A stretch of 64,000 bases of DNA from Pectobacterium colocasium. GTDB lineage: Bacteria > Pseudomonadota > Gammaproteobacteria > Enterobacterales > Enterobacteriaceae. This document shows positions 22,570 to 34,065 of this stretch, piece by piece. Numbering within the stretch: the first letter of the stretch is position 1; each line of letters opens with the position of its first letter. Location of the stretch: the NCBI RefSeq assembly GCF_020181655.1, contig NZ_CP084032.1, positions 1,116,001 to 1,180,000 of the forward strand. Reading direction: 5' to 3'. Position numbers and translations under genes: made by a program. A model generated the notes under the pieces. It did no database searches, was not told the DNA's origin, and saw only the letters and a list, made by a program, of their open reading frames with translations.

Positions 22570-25500
22570 ATGGCCGAACCACGTTTTGTTCACCTGCGTG
22601 TTCACAGTGACTATTCCATGATCGATGGGCTGGCCAAAGTCGGTCCGCTGGTAAAAAAAGCAGCGGCACTCGGCATGCCAGCGCTGGCGATTACCGATTT
22701 TACCAACCTATGCGGGCTGGTTAAGTTCTATGGCGGCGCGCATGGCGCGGGCATCAAGCCGATTATCGGCGCAGACTTTTCTGTCGAAAGCGACGAATTA
22801 GGGGATGAACTCGCACATCTCACTGTTCTGGCGATGAATAATGAAGGCTACCAGAATCTCACTCTGCTGATTTCTCATGCTTATCAGCGTGGTTATGGCG
22901 CTGCCGGGCCGACAATTGACCGGGATTGGCTGATTGAGCATCGGGAAGGGCTGATTTTACTGTCTGGCGGTCGCCGGGGTGATGTCGGCCAGTTTTTGCT
23001 ACGCGGCAACCAGACACAGGCCGAGCAGTGTCTGGCGTTTTATCAGGAACACTTCCCCCAGCGCTACTATCTGGAACTGACCCGCACGTCACGCCCCGAC
23101 GAAGAAAGCTATTTGCATGCTGCCGTCGAGCTGGCGACAAAGCACGGGTTGCCTGTAGTCGCGACCAATGAAGTGTGTTTTATCAGCACTGATGATTTTG
23201 ACGCTCACGAAATCCGCGTGGCTATCCACGATGGCTACACGCTTGATGACCCCAAACGTCCGCGTAATTACAGCCCACAGCAGTACATGCGTACCGAAGA
23301 GGAAATGTGCGAGCTATTTGCGGATATCCCCGAAGCGCTGGCGAACAGCGTTGAAATTGCCAAACGCTGTAACGTAACGATCCGTTTGGGGGAATATTTC
23401 CTGCCGCAGTTCCCGACGGGCGATATGACCACGGAAGATTTTCTGGTTGAGTGCTCGAAAAAGGGGCTGGAGGAACGTCTCGAATTCCTGTTCCCTGACC
23501 CGGAAGTGCGCGCCGCGCGGCGGCCGGAGTACGACGAGCGTCTGGATGTTGAACTGGGCGTAATTAACCAGATGGGGTTCCCCGGTTACTTCCTGATCGT
23601 CATGGAATTTATTCAGTGGTCGAAGGACAACGACGTGCCTGTTGGGCCGGGGCGTGGCTCCGGTGCGGGGTCATTGGTGGCCTACGCACTGAAAATCACC
23701 GATCTGGACCCGCTGGAATTCGACTTGCTGTTCGAACGTTTCCTTAACCCTGAACGTGTTTCCATGCCCGACTTCGACGTCGATTTCTGTATGGAAAAAC
23801 GCGATAAGGTCATCGATCACGTTGCGGAAATGTACGGACGTGATGCGGTATCACAGATTATCACCTTCGGTACGATGGCGGCGAAAGCGGTTATTCGTGA
23901 CGTCGGACGCGTGCTTGGGCACCCTTATGGGTTTGTCGATCGTATTTCAAAACTGGTGCCGCCCGATCCGGGCATGACGCTGGAAAAAGCCTTTGCCGCT
24001 GAACCGCAATTGCCGGAAATTTATGAAGCCGATGAGGAAGTTAAGGCTCTCATTGATATGGCGCGCAAGCTCGAAGGGGTAACGCGTAACGCCGGTAAAC
24101 ATGCGGGTGGGGTGGTGATATCCCCCACCAAGATTACCGATTTCGCACCGCTGTATTGTGATGCGGAAGGGAACCACCCGGTTACCCAGTTCGATAAGAA
24201 CGACGTGGAATATGCCGGGCTGGTGAAGTTTGACTTCCTGGGTCTGCGTACGCTGACCATCATCGACTGGGCGCTGGGGATGATTAACGCCCGCCGCGCG
24301 AAGCAGGGACAGGAACCGATTGACATCGCGGCGATCCCGCTCGATGACAAGAAAAGTTTCGACATGCTGCAACGCTCGGAAACCACAGCGGTATTCCAGC
24401 TTGAATCTCGCGGCATGAAGGATCTCATCAAGCGTCTGAAACCCGACTGCTTCGAAGATATGATCGCACTGGTGGCGCTATTCCGCCCCGGCCCGCTGCA
24501 ATCCGGCATGGTGGATAACTTCATCGACCGTAAGCACGGCCGTGAAGCGATCTCTTATCCTGATATCGAATGGCAGCACGAGTCACTCAAGCCGGTGCTG
24601 GAGCCGACCTACGGCATTATCCTGTATCAGGAACAGGTCATGCAGATCGCTCAGGTCCTGTCTGGCTATACGCTAGGCGGCGCAGATATGCTACGCCGTG
24701 CGATGGGTAAGAAAAAACCGGAAGAGATGGCCAAACAGCGGTCCGTCTTTAAAGACGGGGCGGAGCGGATGGGCGTCGACGGTGAACTGTCGATGAAAAT
24801 CTTCGATCTGGTGGAAAAATTCGCTGGTTACGGCTTTAATAAATCTCACTCAGCGGCTTATGCGCTGGTGTCTTACCAGACGCTGTGGCTGAAAGCGCAC
24901 TATCCGGCTGAATTCATGGCGGCGGTAATGACGGCCGATATGGACAACACGGATAAGGTGGTCGGGCTGGTTGATGAATGCTGGCGGATGGGGTTAAAAA
25001 TCCTGCCTCCTGACATCAACAGTGGGCTGTACCACTTCCACGTTAACGACGATGGCGAGATTGTTTACGGCATCGGCGCAATTAAAGGCGTGGGTGAAGG
25101 CCCGATTGAAGCGATTATCGAAGCGCGTAATCAGGGCGGTTATTTCAGAGAGCTATTTGATCTTTGCGCGCGTACTGACATTAAGAAGCTGAACCGCCGT
25201 GTGCTGGAGAAGCTGATTATGTCCGGGGCATTTGACCGCCTGGGGCCGCATCGCGCCGCGCTAATGAATTCATTGGCTGATGCGCTTAAAGCTGCCGATC
25301 AGCATGCGAAAGCGGAAGCCATTGGTCAGGTGGATATGTTCGGTGTGCTGGCAGAGGCGCCTGAGCAGGTTGAGCAATCTTACAGCACCGTGCCGCCGTG
25401 GCCGGAGCAGGTGGTGTTGGATGGGGAGCGGGAAACGCTGGGGCTGTACCTGACCGGCCACCCGATCACGCAATATATTAAGGAAATTGAACGCTACGCC

Positions 25501-26052
25501 GGTGGCGTGCGTTTGAAAGATATGCACCCGACGGATCGGGGTAAAATGACCACTGCCGTTGGGCTGGTGTTGGCGGCTCGCGTCATGGTAACCAAGCGGG
25601 GTAACCGCATTGGTGTCTGTACGCTGGACGATCGCTCCGGTCGTCTCGAGATCATGCTGTTTACCGATGCATTGGAAAAATATCAGCATTTACTTGAGAA
25701 AGACCGTATCCTTATCGCCAGTGGACAGGTCAGCTTTGATGACTTCAGCGGCGGGCTTAAAATGACCGTCCGAGAGTTAATGGATATCAGTGAAGCGCGG
25801 GAAAAATACGCGCGCGGGCTTGCTATCTCGCTGACTGACAGGCAAATTGATGACCAGCTATTAAACCGTCTCCGCCAATCGTTGGAACCCCATCGATCGG
25901 GGACGATCCCAGTGCATCTCTATTACCAGCGTGAAGATGCGCGCGCCCGACTACGTTTCGGCGCAGCATGGCGTGTAACGCCTGCCGATGCGCTACTGAA
26001 CGAGCTGCGCACATTAGTGGGTAATGAGCAGGTGGAACTGGAATTTGACTAA
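22570..26052 (+). CDS. dnaE: DNA polymerase III alpha subunit
   Basis: DnaE is the replicative polymerase. The 1160-residue product matches E. coli in length. The N-terminal PHP domain begins [15 protein letters not shown]; the catalytic aspartates are in the [17 protein letters not shown] segment of the palm; the tandem helix-hairpin-helix, the OB fold (near residues 990-1070) and the C-terminal tau-binding region follow. It lies 135 bp after rnhB and 12 bp before accA, so accA may depend on dnaE transcription. Confidence 0.98.
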   Translation: MAEPRFVHLRVHSDYSMIDGLAKVGPLVKKAAALGMPALAITDFTNLCGLVKFYGGAHGAGIKPIIGADFSVESDELGDELAHLTVLAMNNEGYQNLTLLISHAYQRGYGAAGPTIDRDWLIEHREGLILLSGGRRGDVGQFLLRGNQTQAEQCLAFYQEHFPQRYYLELTRTSRPDEESYLHAAVELATKHGLPVVATNEVCFISTDDFDAHEIRVAIHDGYTLDDPKRPRNYSPQQYMRTEEEMCELFADIPEALANSVEIAKRCNVTIRLGEYFLPQFPTGDMTTEDFLVECSKKGLEERLEFLFPDPEVRAARRPEYDERLDVELGVINQMGFPGYFLIVMEFIQWSKDNDVPVGPGRGSGAGSLVAYALKITDLDPLEFDLLFERFLNPERVSMPDFDVDFCMEKRDKVIDHVAEMYGRDAVSQIITFGTMAAKAVIRDVGRVLGHPYGFVDRISKLVPPDPGMTLEKAFAAEPQLPEIYEADEEVKALIDMARKLEGVTRNAGKHAGGVVISPTKITDFAPLYCDAEGNHPVTQFDKNDVEYAGLVKFDFLGLRTLTIIDWALGMINARRAKQGQEPIDIAAIPLDDKKSFDMLQRSETTAVFQLESRGMKDLIKRLKPDCFEDMIALVALFRPGPLQSGMVDNFIDRKHGREAISYPDIEWQHESLKPVLEPTYGIILYQEQVMQIAQVLSGYTLGGADMLRRAMGKKKPEEMAKQRSVFKDGAERMGVDGELSMKIFDLVEKFAGYGFNKSHSAAYALVSYQTLWLKAHYPAEFMAAVMTADMDNTDKVVGLVDECWRMGLKILPPDINSGLYHFHVNDDGEIVYGIGAIKGVGEGPIEAIIEARNQGGYFRELFDLCARTDIKKLNRRVLEKLIMSGAFDRLGPHRAALMNSLADALKAADQHAKAEAIGQVDMFGVLAEAPEQVEQSYSTVPPWPEQVVLDGERETLGLYLTGHPITQYIKEIERYAGGVRLKDMHPTDRGKMTTAVGLVLAARVMVTKRGNRIGVCTLDDRSGRLEIMLFTDALEKYQHLLEKDRILIASGQVSFDDFSGGLKMTVRELMDISEAREKYARGLAISLTDRQIDDQLLNRLRQSLEPHRSGTIPVHLYYQREDARARLRFGAAWRVTPADALLNELRTLVGNEQVELEFD

Positions 26053-26064
26053 TATAGGAATACT

Positions 26065-27024
26065 ATGAGTCTGAATTTTCTTGATTTTGAGCAGCCGATT
26101 GCAGAGTTGGAAGCGAAAATTGACTCGCTGACCGCAGTCAGCCGTCAAGACGAAAAATTGGATATTAATCTGGACGAAGAAGTCCAGCGCCTGCGTGAGA
26201 AGAGCGTTGAATTGACGCGCAAAATCTTCGCTGATTTGGGTGCCTGGCAGGTTGCGCAATTAGCGCGCCATCCGCAACGTCCTTATACGCTTGATTATAT
26301 TAAGCACATCTTTACTGACTTTGATGAATTGGCTGGCGATCGCGCCTATGCCGATGACAAAGCCATCGTCGGCGGGATTGCCCGTTTGGATGGGCGTCCG
26401 GTGATGATCATTGGTCATCAGAAAGGACGTGAAACCAAAGAAAAGATTCGCCGTAACTTCGGCATGCCCGCACCGGAAGGTTATCGCAAAGCGCTGCGCC
26501 TGATGGAAATGGCCGAACGCTTCAAGATGCCGATTATTACCTTTATCGATACGCCGGGTGCCTATCCGGGCGTTGGCGCGGAAGAGCGCGGTCAGTCTGA
26601 AGCGATTGCGCGCAACCTGCGTGAAATGTCGACGCTGCGAGTGCCAATCATCTGTACCGTTATCGGTGAAGGGGGTTCCGGTGGTGCGTTGGCTATCGGC
26701 GTGGGCGACAAGGTCAACATGTTGCAGTACAGCACCTATTCAGTTATTTCACCGGAAGGCTGTGCGTCTATCCTGTGGAAGAGTGCGGATAAGGCACCGC
26801 TGGCGGCGGAAGCGATGGGCATCATCGCGCCGCGTCTGAAAGAGCTGAAACTGATCGATACCGTGATTCCTGAACCGCTGGGTTCGGCACACCGTAACGT
26901 TCCAGTGATGGCCGAATCGTTGAAAGCGCAGCTGCTAGCCGATTTGCTCGACCTCGACGGTCTGACGGAAGAAGAACTGCTAAACCGCCGTTATCAGCGT
27001 TTGATGAACTATGGTTACTGCTGA
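26065..27024 (+). CDS. accA: Acetyl-CoA carboxylase carboxyltransferase subunit alpha
   Basis: AccA with AccD transfers the carboxyl group from carboxybiotin to acetyl-CoA, the first step of fatty-acid synthesis. The 319-residue product equals E. coli and contains [20 protein letters not shown] and [16 protein letters not shown], which build the oxyanion and CoA sites of the crotonase-like fold. In E. coli ldcC follows; here a terminator and yaeR follow instead. Confidence 0.97.
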   Translation: MSLNFLDFEQPIAELEAKIDSLTAVSRQDEKLDINLDEEVQRLREKSVELTRKIFADLGAWQVAQLARHPQRPYTLDYIKHIFTDFDELAGDRAYADDKAIVGGIARLDGRPVMIIGHQKGRETKEKIRRNFGMPAPEGYRKALRLMEMAERFKMPIITFIDTPGAYPGVGAEERGQSEAIARNLREMSTLRVPIICTVIGEGGSGGALAIGVGDKVNMLQYSTYSVISPEGCASILWKSADKAPLAAEAMGIIAPRLKELKLIDTVIPEPLGSAHRNVPVMAESLKAQLLADLLDLDGLTEEELLNRRYQRLMNYGYC

Positions 27025-27084
27025 TAGCGTGATTGTCTGATTGATTGCAGTATTATCAATCAGGCAATTCTGGCGTTACTCTGA

Positions 27085-27117
27085 AAATCCGTTGTCAGAA
27101 ATGACAGCGGATTTTTT
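27085..27117 (+). terminator. Rho-independent terminator of accA
   Basis: AATCCG-TGTCA pairs with TGACA-CGGATT across a GAAA loop (one unpaired base on each side) and is followed by six T. A second long hairpin (about 27031-27070, ATTGTCTGATTGAT with ATCAATCAGGCAAT) precedes it. Confidence 0.9.
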
Positions 27118-27135
27118 GCTATGAGGGGTTGAAGC

Positions 27136-27525
27136 ATGCTGAAGCTGCTTGATGTTCATCACATTGCGGTTATTGCCTCCGACTATGCGCGCAGTAAGGC
27201 GTTTTATTGTGATGTGCTGGGGTTTACGTTGAACCAGGAGGTTTACCGTGAAGCGCGGCAGTCGTGGAAAGGGGATCTCTCGCTGAATGGGCGTTATACC
27301 ATTGAGTTATTTTCTTTCCCTCATTCACCTGCGCGTGTGAGTCGGCCGGAAGCCTGCGGCCTGCGCCATCTGGCTTTCGCTGTGGCTGATGTTGAACAGG
27401 CTGTTGCCGCGCTGGAGCAGTCAGGTGTTATTTGCGAACCCGTACGGATCGATCCTGAAACGCAGCAGCGCTTCACGTTTTTCTCCGATCCTGACGGCTT
27501 GCCCTTAGAACTGTATGAGACCTGA
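27136..27525 (+). CDS. yaeR: VOC-family protein YaeR (glyoxalase-like)
   Basis: The product is a 129-residue single vicinal-oxygen-chelate unit close to E. coli YaeR. Possible metal ligands are His in VHHIAVIASDYARS, Glu in YTIELFSFP, His in GLRHLAFAV and Glu in GLPLELYE. The substrate is unknown; the family includes glyoxalases and dioxygenases. It overlaps tilS by 11 bp, which suggests coupling. The E. coli neighbour ldcC is missing upstream. Confidence 0.9.
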   Translation: MLKLLDVHHIAVIASDYARSKAFYCDVLGFTLNQEVYREARQSWKGDLSLNGRYTIELFSFPHSPARVSRPEACGLRHLAFAVADVEQAVAALEQSGVICEPVRIDPETQQRFTFFSDPDGLPLELYET

Positions 27526-28879
27526 TGTTGTGAACGGCACTGAATCTAACGATGGATTACCTGATGATGGATTGCTCCAGACGATCGCGGCGCAAACGGC
27601 CGGATGCAGGTCGATCCTGCTGGCTTACAGCGGCGGTCTGGACTCCAGCGTGTTGCTACATCTGCTGGTGGCGGTTCGTCAGCGTTCCGGGCTGGCTATT
27701 CGCGCGGCCTATATTCATCACGGTTTAAATCCGCTGGCAGAGAGTTGGGCTGAACATTGTCGTCAGCAGTGTGAATACTGGCAGGTGCCGTTTGCCTCGC
27801 TGTCGGTGACGGTTGAGGCGCAGAACGGCGGTATTGAAGCGGCAGCCAGAACGGCGCGTTATCAGGCACTGCAAGCGCATCTGCAAGAGGGGGAAACCCT
27901 GCTGACGGCGCAGCATCTTGATGACCAGAGTGAAACTTTTTTACTGGCGCTTAAACGCGGCAGCGGGCCTGCCGGATTGTCTGCCATGGCAGCGCACAGT
28001 ACGCTAGGTCATCATCGACTGGTGCGTCCGTTGTTAGGATTTTCGCGTATCCAGTTGGAAGCGTATGCGCAGCGGCATCAGCTTCACTGGATCGAGGACG
28101 ACAGCAATCAGGATGAGCGTTTCGATCGCAATTTTCTACGCCGGCAAATTTTACCGCGCTTGACGCAGCGCTGGCCGCATTTCTCCTCCGCCGTGGCGCG
28201 TAGCGCCGAACTGTGTGCTGAACAGGAACAGTTGCTGGATGAACTGTTGGAAGAATCATTGCAGGCGCTATGTCAGCCGGATGGGGCGCTGAGCATTGAC
28301 GGCCTGGCTCCGCTAAGCCCGGTGCGTCGTTTTGCGCTACTGCGGCGCTGGCTGGCACAGCAAGGTGCGACCATGCCCGCGCGTGAACAGCTACAGCGAC
28401 TCTGGGATGAGGTGGCGATGAGCCGTCAGGATGCGGAACCTATATTGCAATTAAATCAGTGGCAGATCCGTCGTTTCCGTCAGCATCTCTATTTGCTGCC
28501 GCTGATGAGCTCGCTACAAGACCGCATTTTGCCGTGGCAGCCGACGTCACGTCCGCTGCCGCTCCCTGACAATCTTGGTACGCTGCTGCTGGCCGATAGT
28601 GGGCTGGCAGTGCGCGCGCCGGAAAACGGTGAAGCGGTAAGTATTCGTTTTTCGACCCGTGGAACCGTGCATATTGTCGGCAGAACCCACGGGCGGCAAA
28701 TCAAGAAACTTTGGCAGGAACTGGGTGTTCCGCCCTGGTGGCGCGACCGGACGCCGCTGGTGTTCTACAACGAACAGCTCATTGCGGCCGTGGGACGATT
28801 CGTCACGCGGGAAGGGCAGGTGAGAGAAAACCAGCCCGTGTGGCACATTGTTTGGGAAAATACGGTTTGGGAAAAATAG
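27515..28879 (+). CDS. tilS: tRNA(Ile)-lysidine synthase
   Basis: TilS converts C34 of tRNA-Ile2 to lysidine so that it reads AUA. The PP-loop motif SGGLDSSVLLH lies in the N-terminal ATP-pyrophosphatase domain, with TAQHLDDQSETFLLALKRG and RPLL...RNFLR further on; the C-terminal domain includes GRQIKKLWQELGVPPWWRD. At 454 residues it is about 20 longer than E. coli, partly at the N-terminus, where a GTG at 27530 is an alternative start, and partly at the C-terminus, where the last residues (VWENTVWEK) arise from a tandem repeat crossing the stop codon. Confidence 0.95.
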   Translation: MRPDVVNGTESNDGLPDDGLLQTIAAQTAGCRSILLAYSGGLDSSVLLHLLVAVRQRSGLAIRAAYIHHGLNPLAESWAEHCRQQCEYWQVPFASLSVTVEAQNGGIEAAARTARYQALQAHLQEGETLLTAQHLDDQSETFLLALKRGSGPAGLSAMAAHSTLGHHRLVRPLLGFSRIQLEAYAQRHQLHWIEDDSNQDERFDRNFLRRQILPRLTQRWPHFSSAVARSAELCAEQEQLLDELLEESLQALCQPDGALSIDGLAPLSPVRRFALLRRWLAQQGATMPAREQLQRLWDEVAMSRQDAEPILQLNQWQIRRFRQHLYLLPLMSSLQDRILPWQPTSRPLPLPDNLGTLLLADSGLAVRAPENGEAVSIRFSTRGTVHIVGRTHGRQIKKLWQELGVPPWWRDRTPLVFYNEQLIAAVGRFVTREGQVRENQPVWHIVWENTVWEK

Positions 28880-28910
28880 GGTTTGGGAAGAATAAGTTTG
28901 GGATAAAAGC
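28850..28910. repeat. Four 15-16-bp tandem units across the tilS stop
   Basis: Units at 28850-28864, 28865-28880, 28881-28895 and 28896-28910 all start GTTTGGGA and continue A-rich. The first two are coding, the second contains the TAG stop (28877-28879), and the last two are downstream. Confidence 0.8.
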
Positions 28911-29033
28911 TGAAGTCATCTGATCTGGATAAAAGCGAAAGCAGGTAAATACTCGAATAAAAACGGACAACCTGCGTTGTCCGTTTCGGAAGCGTTTGTT
29001 CAGCGTTTGCCGCTGAATGAAAGGATAAGCCTG

Positions 29034-29288
29034 TCAGGATTCGCTGACGACGACCTTCCCGATTTCAGGATGACTGAAACTGACGATGTGGTCGAGGCGC
29101 AGTTCGCGCATTGCCCCGGAGGCTTCGATCACCAGATATTCGACCTGCTTACGGGAGATCATATCACTGGCTTTACCGGTCACAACTTCACCATTGCGTA
29201 GTTCCAGCGTCAGCGTCATATTCTGCTGACAAGTGGCTTCCAGGCTGTCGTAATCATCACAGTTGATGGGTTGATATTCATTACTCAT
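29034..29288 (-). CDS. rof: Rho-binding antiterminator Rof
   Basis: Rof (YaeO) binds the transcription terminator Rho and blocks its RNA-binding site. The product is 84 residues from the ATG at 29288 ([20 protein letters not shown]), the length of E. coli Rof, and ends [14 protein letters not shown] with the same acidic Sm-like body. Two further in-frame starts lie up to 12 bp upstream. It overlaps the end of yaeP by 8 bp, so the two are coupled. Confidence 0.93.
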   Translation of the reverse strand: MSNEYQPINCDDYDSLEATCQQNMTLTLELRNGEVVTGKASDMISRKQVEYLVIEASGAMRELRLDHIVSFSHPEIGKVVVSES

Positions 29289-29481
29289 TGACATAATCAC
29301 TCACCAATAAGTTAGCGGCGGCAAAAGCGGCCTGTTCCCTGACGGAGGATGGCAGCGCATCATTCGCGGCAATGCCATCCAGGGTTTTCAAAACACAACC
29401 CAGCGAATCGGGTATATAGCCCAGATCGCCACTGGCGATCTCTGCGTATAAGCGACGTACTAATTCACAGTATTCTTGCAC
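29281..29481 (-). CDS. yaeP: YaeP family protein
   Basis: This is a small conserved protein of unknown function, 66 residues as in E. coli, ending [11 protein letters not shown]. The frame is open up to 29520, but the GTG at 29481 is preceded by AGGGAGG at ideal spacing and gives the E. coli-like N-terminus ([21 protein letters not shown], first residue read as Met). It lies directly upstream of and overlaps rof. Confidence 0.9.
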   Translation of the reverse strand: MQEYCELVRRLYAEIASGDLGYIPDSLGCVLKTLDGIAANDALPSSVREQAAFAAANLLVSDYVNE

Positions 29482-29720
29482 TATATCCTCCCTTGAAAGC
29501 TTAGCTCGGTAGATATTCATGCATCATCACCTGTTGCGGTGCGCGATGTTGTAAGCCTACGAAGATAAACTCTATTTATCAAACCGACTATAGCATAGGC
29601 ACTAACAGGATATCAGTAGTCCTTAGAGGCCTAATCTATCAGTTACGTGGCAGATATCACCTTTACTGTGAGGATGGCGCTAACTCAAGTAAACTAAAGG
29701 GAATAACGACGAGGTTACTG

Positions 29721-30275
29721 ATGGCACTAAAAGCAACGGTTTACAAAGCAGCAGTTAATATTGCCGATATGGATCGGAATTTTTTTCACGACGCGAACCT
29801 GACGATCGCGCAGCATCCGTCTGAAACGGAACAGCGCATGATGCTGCGGCTTTTAGCGTGGATTTGCCATGCTGATGAAAACCTGCGCTTTACCAAAGGG
29901 CTCAGTGCCGATGACGAACCGGAAATCTGGCGGCGCAATGATACGATGGAACTGGAGTTGTGGATTGAGCTGGGTCTGCCGGATGAAAAGCGGCTTAAGA
30001 AAGCCTGCAACCAGTCCCGTGCCGTGGTGCTATACGCGTACAGCGAGCGTGCGGCGCAGGTTTGGTGGAGTGCGATAGCAAGTAAGGTTTCCGGATACAA
30101 GAATCTGGCTATTCGCTTTTTGGATGATAATCAACTGACTCAACTTGCCGGGCTGGCCGCACGCACGATGGCGTTGCAGGCAACGATACAGGAAGGGACG
30201 ATCTGGTTGTCTGACGATAAGAATAGTCTGGAAATAGCATTTTCTGAGTGGAAAATTCCTCAGACTCAGGGATGA
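29721..30275 (+). CDS. yaeQ: YaeQ family protein
   Basis: The product has 184 residues, begins [20 protein letters not shown] and is close to E. coli YaeQ (181). YaeQ has a fold related to PD-(D/E)xK nucleases; its cellular role is not settled. Conserved segments include [30 protein letters not shown] and [14 protein letters not shown]. In E. coli arfB follows; here nlpE follows directly. Confidence 0.92.
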   Translation: MALKATVYKAAVNIADMDRNFFHDANLTIAQHPSETEQRMMLRLLAWICHADENLRFTKGLSADDEPEIWRRNDTMELELWIELGLPDEKRLKKACNQSRAVVLYAYSERAAQVWWSAIASKVSGYKNLAIRFLDDNQLTQLAGLAARTMALQATIQEGTIWLSDDKNSLEIAFSEWKIPQTQG

Positions 30276-30345
30276 TAACAGGCTGGATACATTCCAGAGC
30301 ATTGAGTCAGAACGATAAAAACAGGGCAGAGACGGCAGGACAATA

Positions 30346-31044
30346 ATGATGAAAAAACTGGCTATCGGTGTGCTGTTGATTGCAGGGGTTTCTGGGTTGA
30401 TTGGGTGTCATACCCGTTCACAAGTTCAGGAAGAGCCTCTTAAACCAATGGCGCAAAGTTATCGTGGCGTTTTACCCTGTGCGGACTGCGGAGGGATTGA
30501 TACGTCGCTGTTTTTGGAAAAAGACGGGACTTTTGTGCTGCGAGAGCAGTATCAGACAACGCGAGCGGGCAACAACACATTTGCTTCCTATGGGCAATGG
30601 CGACGTACCGCGGATAAGCTGGTATTGACGGATAGTGCAGGAGAAAAACGTTACTTCCGCCCGATTGATAAGGGGCTGGAAATGCTGGATCAGCAAGGGC
30701 TTCCCATCAACTCCTCTCTTCCTCGCCAACTGACGGCAACCGAGCAGGCATTGCCGGATACGCCGATGTCGATGAAGGGCATGTACCGCTATCTGGCGGA
30801 TGCTGCGACCTTCTCTGACTGTGCGACAGGGAAAACGTTTGTAGTAGCGAGTAATGCCGTGCTGGAAAGACTGTATCTTCGTACTACGGCGTCGGCGGGT
30901 GAACCGGTACTGGTTTCCTTTACTGCGCATTTTGCCGTTATTCCATCAATGGAAGAAGGACAGATGGTGAAAGCGGTGGTCCCTAACAGCAGCGATAAAG
31001 CACGTATGAACGCGCGGGCAAACTGCGATACGCAGATAGATTGA
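30346..31044 (+). CDS. nlpE: Outer-membrane lipoprotein NlpE (CutF)
   Basis: NlpE is an envelope lipoprotein that activates the Cpx response during surface contact and lipoprotein trafficking defects. The 232-residue precursor has a lipoprotein signal ending LIGC at residues 18-21, then the N-terminal NlpE barrel with the PCADCGGID CxxC motif. The C-terminal domain keeps two further cysteines (FSDCATG and NARANCDTQ). It converges with mutS and shares a terminator. Confidence 0.92.
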   Translation: MMKKLAIGVLLIAGVSGLIGCHTRSQVQEEPLKPMAQSYRGVLPCADCGGIDTSLFLEKDGTFVLREQYQTTRAGNNTFASYGQWRRTADKLVLTDSAGEKRYFRPIDKGLEMLDQQGLPINSSLPRQLTATEQALPDTPMSMKGMYRYLADAATFSDCATGKTFVVASNAVLERLYLRTTASAGEPVLVSFTAHFAVIPSMEEGQMVKAVVPNSSDKARMNARANCDTQID

Positions 31045-31057
31045 TACAGCGTTAAAA

Positions 31058-31089
31058 AGAAAAGGCACTGATTTTCAGTGCCTTTTTTT
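31058..31089. terminator. Bidirectional terminator between nlpE and mutS
   Basis: A perfect stem AGGCACTGA/TCAGTGCCT is flanked by A residues on the left and seven T on the right. It can serve the two convergent genes. Confidence 0.9.
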
Positions 31090-31106
31090 CATCCATTCAT
31101 TACACG

Positions 31107-33671
31107 TTAGAGCATTTTCTTTAGCTGATACAGCCAGTCCAGCGCCTGACGTGGCGTGAGCGCATCAGGATCGATGGCTTCCAGCGCTTCAATCGCCGGA
31201 GACGGCTCATCATTGCTCAGCAGTGCCAACTGCGCGCCGTCAATATGACTGGATGACGCATTATTCGATAACGTTTCCAGCTCTTTCAGTTTCTGGCGTG
31301 CGCGCTTAATCACTTCTTTCGGGACACCAGCCAGTGCGGCAACGGCAAGACCGTAACTTTTACTGGCTGCACCATCTTGTACGCTGTGCATAAAGGCAAT
31401 GGTATCGCCGTGTTCGCGCGCATCTAAATGCACATTCACCACGCCTTCCATTTTTTCTGGCAGGGTGGTCAGTTCAAAATAGTGCGTGGCAAACAGCGTC
31501 ATGGCTTTGATGCGGTTCGCCAGATTTTCGGCACAGGCCCAGGCCAGCGACAGGCCGTCGTAGGTTGAGGTTCCACGGCCGATTTCGTCCATCAATACCA
31601 GGCTGTTTTCCGTGGCGTTGTGCAGAATATTTGCCGTTTCTGTCATTTCCACCATAAAGGTGGAACGACCAGAAGCCAGATCGTCCGCGGCACCTACGCG
31701 TGTGAAAATGCGATCGACTGGGCCAATAACCGCCTGATCCGCAGGCACAAAGCAGCCGATGTGCGCCATCAACACGATGAGTGCAGCCTGACGCATATAG
31801 GTACTTTTACCGCCCATATTGGGGCCGGTAATGATCAGCATACGGCGCTGTGGTGCCAGCGACAACGGGTTCGAAATAAACGGCTCACGAAGCACCTGTT
31901 CGACGACAGGGTGACGACCTCCTGTGATTTTGATGCCGGGTTTGTCACTCAGCGTCGGGCAGACGTAATTGAGCGTATCAGCGCGTTCGGCCAGATTCGT
32001 CAGGACATCCAACTCGGCCAGCGCGGCTGCACTTTGCTGAAGCTCAGCCAGGTGAGGCAGCAGCAGATCGAAAAGCTCATCATAGAGTGCTTTTTCCAGC
32101 GCCAGCGCTTTGCCCTTTGAAGTCAGAACTTTGTCTTCGTACTCTTTCAGTTCAGGGATGATGTAGCGTTCGGCATTTTTCAGCGTCTGACGGCGTACGT
32201 AGTGGATCGGCACCAGATGGCTTTGACCGCGGCTTACCTGAATGTAATAACCGTGTACGCCATTGAAGCCGACTTTCAGTGTATCGAGCCCCAGCTTTTC
32301 TCGTTCGCGAATTTCCAGACGATCCAGATAGTCGCTGGCACCATCGGCCAGCGCACGCCACTCGTCCAGTTCCGCATTGTAGCCTGGCGCGATGACGCCA
32401 CCGTCACGAACCAGCACGGGCGGAGCTTCGACAACCGCGCGTTCCAGCAAGTCTCGTAATTCATCAAATTGCCCAATCAGGCTGACTAAACGGCGAACTG
32501 AGTCAATATCAAGCGGTGCAAGCTGCTCACGAATATCGGGAAATTGCTGGAAGGCGTGGCGCATACGTGCCAGATCGCGCGGGCGTGCCGTGCGCAATGC
32601 GAGTCGCGCCAGAATACGTTCCAGATCGCCGACCTGTCGCAGAGAGGGTTGCAGATCGGGCGTGATGTCCTGCAACGCGCTGATAGCCTGCTGGCGCTGC
32701 TTAAGCGCATCAATATCGCGACTGGGCATATGAATCCAGCGCTTCAGCATCCGACTGCCCATCGCTGTTACGGTGCAGTCCAAGACGGCAGCCAGCGTAT
32801 TTTCCACGCCACCGGACAGGTTTTGCGTCAGTTCAAGGTTACGGCGGGTGGCCGCATCCATGATGATACCGTCCTGCTGGCGCTCCATGGTAATCCCACG
32901 GATATGCGGCAGCGAGGTGCGCTGAGTGTCTTTCGCGTATTGCAGCAGGCATCCGGCGGCGCGCAGCGCGAGCTTCGCCTGCTCTACACCAAAACCCGTC
33001 AAATCGCGGGTGCCAAATTGCAGGTTCAACTGCTGACGTGCGGTATCCGGTTCAAACTCCCACAGCGGACGACGGCGTAGTCCATGACGGTTTTCGAGCA
33101 AATCCATGGATTCGAAGGATTCAGGGTAGAGTAATTCCGCCGGGTTGGTGCGCTGTAATTCGGCCGCCATGGTTTCCCGATCGGCAGGCTCGCTCACGCG
33201 AAAGCGTCCAGAGCTGATATCCAGAGTGGCATAACCGAATCCCCGACTATCCTGCCAGATAGCGGCCAGCAGGTTGTCCTGCTTTTCCTGCAATAGTGCT
33301 TCGTCGCTGATGGTTCCCGGCGTGACGATACGTACTACTTTGCGTTCTACCGGACCTTTGCTGGTGGCGGGATCGCCAACCTGTTCGCAGATAGCGACGG
33401 ATTCGCCCATTTGCACCAGCCTGGCAAGGTAGTTTTCAACGGCATGGTGGGGAACGCCTGCCATCGGTATCGGTTCCCCTGCGGAGGCACCGCGCTTCGT
33501 CAGCGAGATATCCAGCAGTTGAGAAGCCCGCTTGGCATCGTCATAGAACAGCTCGTAAAAATCGCCCATGCGGTAAAACAGCAGGATTTCCGGATGTTCA
33601 GCCTTTAACCTAAAGTACTGCTGCATCATTGGCGTATGGGCGGTGAAGTCCTTCTCTGTGGCTTCATTCAT
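31107..33671 (-). CDS. mutS: DNA mismatch repair protein MutS
   Basis: MutS recognises mismatches and small loops and starts methyl-directed repair. The 854-residue product (E. coli 853) has the mismatch-reading Phe-x-Glu in [10 protein letters not shown], the connector, lever and clamp domains, Walker [14 protein letters not shown], Walker [17 protein letters not shown], and a C-terminal region ending WLYQLKKML. In E. coli mutS sits near rpoS; here it directly follows the nlpE end of the conserved cluster. Confidence 0.98.
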   Translation of the reverse strand: MNEATEKDFTAHTPMMQQYFRLKAEHPEILLFYRMGDFYELFYDDAKRASQLLDISLTKRGASAGEPIPMAGVPHHAVENYLARLVQMGESVAICEQVGDPATSKGPVERKVVRIVTPGTISDEALLQEKQDNLLAAIWQDSRGFGYATLDISSGRFRVSEPADRETMAAELQRTNPAELLYPESFESMDLLENRHGLRRRPLWEFEPDTARQQLNLQFGTRDLTGFGVEQAKLALRAAGCLLQYAKDTQRTSLPHIRGITMERQQDGIIMDAATRRNLELTQNLSGGVENTLAAVLDCTVTAMGSRMLKRWIHMPSRDIDALKQRQQAISALQDITPDLQPSLRQVGDLERILARLALRTARPRDLARMRHAFQQFPDIREQLAPLDIDSVRRLVSLIGQFDELRDLLERAVVEAPPVLVRDGGVIAPGYNAELDEWRALADGASDYLDRLEIREREKLGLDTLKVGFNGVHGYYIQVSRGQSHLVPIHYVRRQTLKNAERYIIPELKEYEDKVLTSKGKALALEKALYDELFDLLLPHLAELQQSAAALAELDVLTNLAERADTLNYVCPTLSDKPGIKITGGRHPVVEQVLREPFISNPLSLAPQRRMLIITGPNMGGKSTYMRQAALIVLMAHIGCFVPADQAVIGPVDRIFTRVGAADDLASGRSTFMVEMTETANILHNATENSLVLMDEIGRGTSTYDGLSLAWACAENLANRIKAMTLFATHYFELTTLPEKMEGVVNVHLDAREHGDTIAFMHSVQDGAASKSYGLAVAALAGVPKEVIKRARQKLKELETLSNNASSSHIDGAQLALLSNDEPSPAIEALEAIDPDALTPRQALDWLYQLKKML

Positions 33672-34065
33672 ATTGATTTTACTCAGTCTTAACGCTTTTG
33701 TTCGTTCAGGTGATGGTGCAGGGTTTGATGGTCAACCGTGCTGATGGCGTGTCACCTGAGCCTTGAAATGGAATGCCAGAAGTATACTGGCTGACAGATG
33801 AAAAACATCACCCGTGAATGCGCTATCTTACCACTGGTGGCCGTTATTTGGCGTCAGACGACGTTACCAGACTGAATCAGGGATGCGTATCCGATTTGCT
33901 CGAACGCGCGAGGCGGCTCGCAAGTTTGCCATGAAGAGGTATCAGGTCAATAATAATTAATTCATGAAAATCAATGCTGCTGAGCTTAGCATTAGAGCGT
34001 TTCTGCTAAATCAATGAGCCTATTTGACGGTATTAAATCCCGCCAAATAGATTATCTTTTTAACG
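33672..34065. other. Gene-free stretch upstream of mutS
   Basis: There is no credible gene in these 394 bp. The stretch must hold the mutS promoter on the minus strand. At 33837-33865 a short sequence resembles the start of the structured repeats at 40048 and 57678 (GGCCGTTATTTGGCG). The left member of a 25-bp direct-repeat pair follows at 33906-33930. Confidence 0.6.
33906..33930. repeat. 25-bp direct repeat, left copy
   Basis: This is identical over 25 bp, and in the same orientation, to 35638-35662. It contains the small palindrome GCGAG...CTCGC. Similarity extends weakly upstream (GGATGCGTATCCGATTT here, GGACGCGTATTCGATTT there). The pair brackets the DUF711 gene. Confidence 0.85.
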
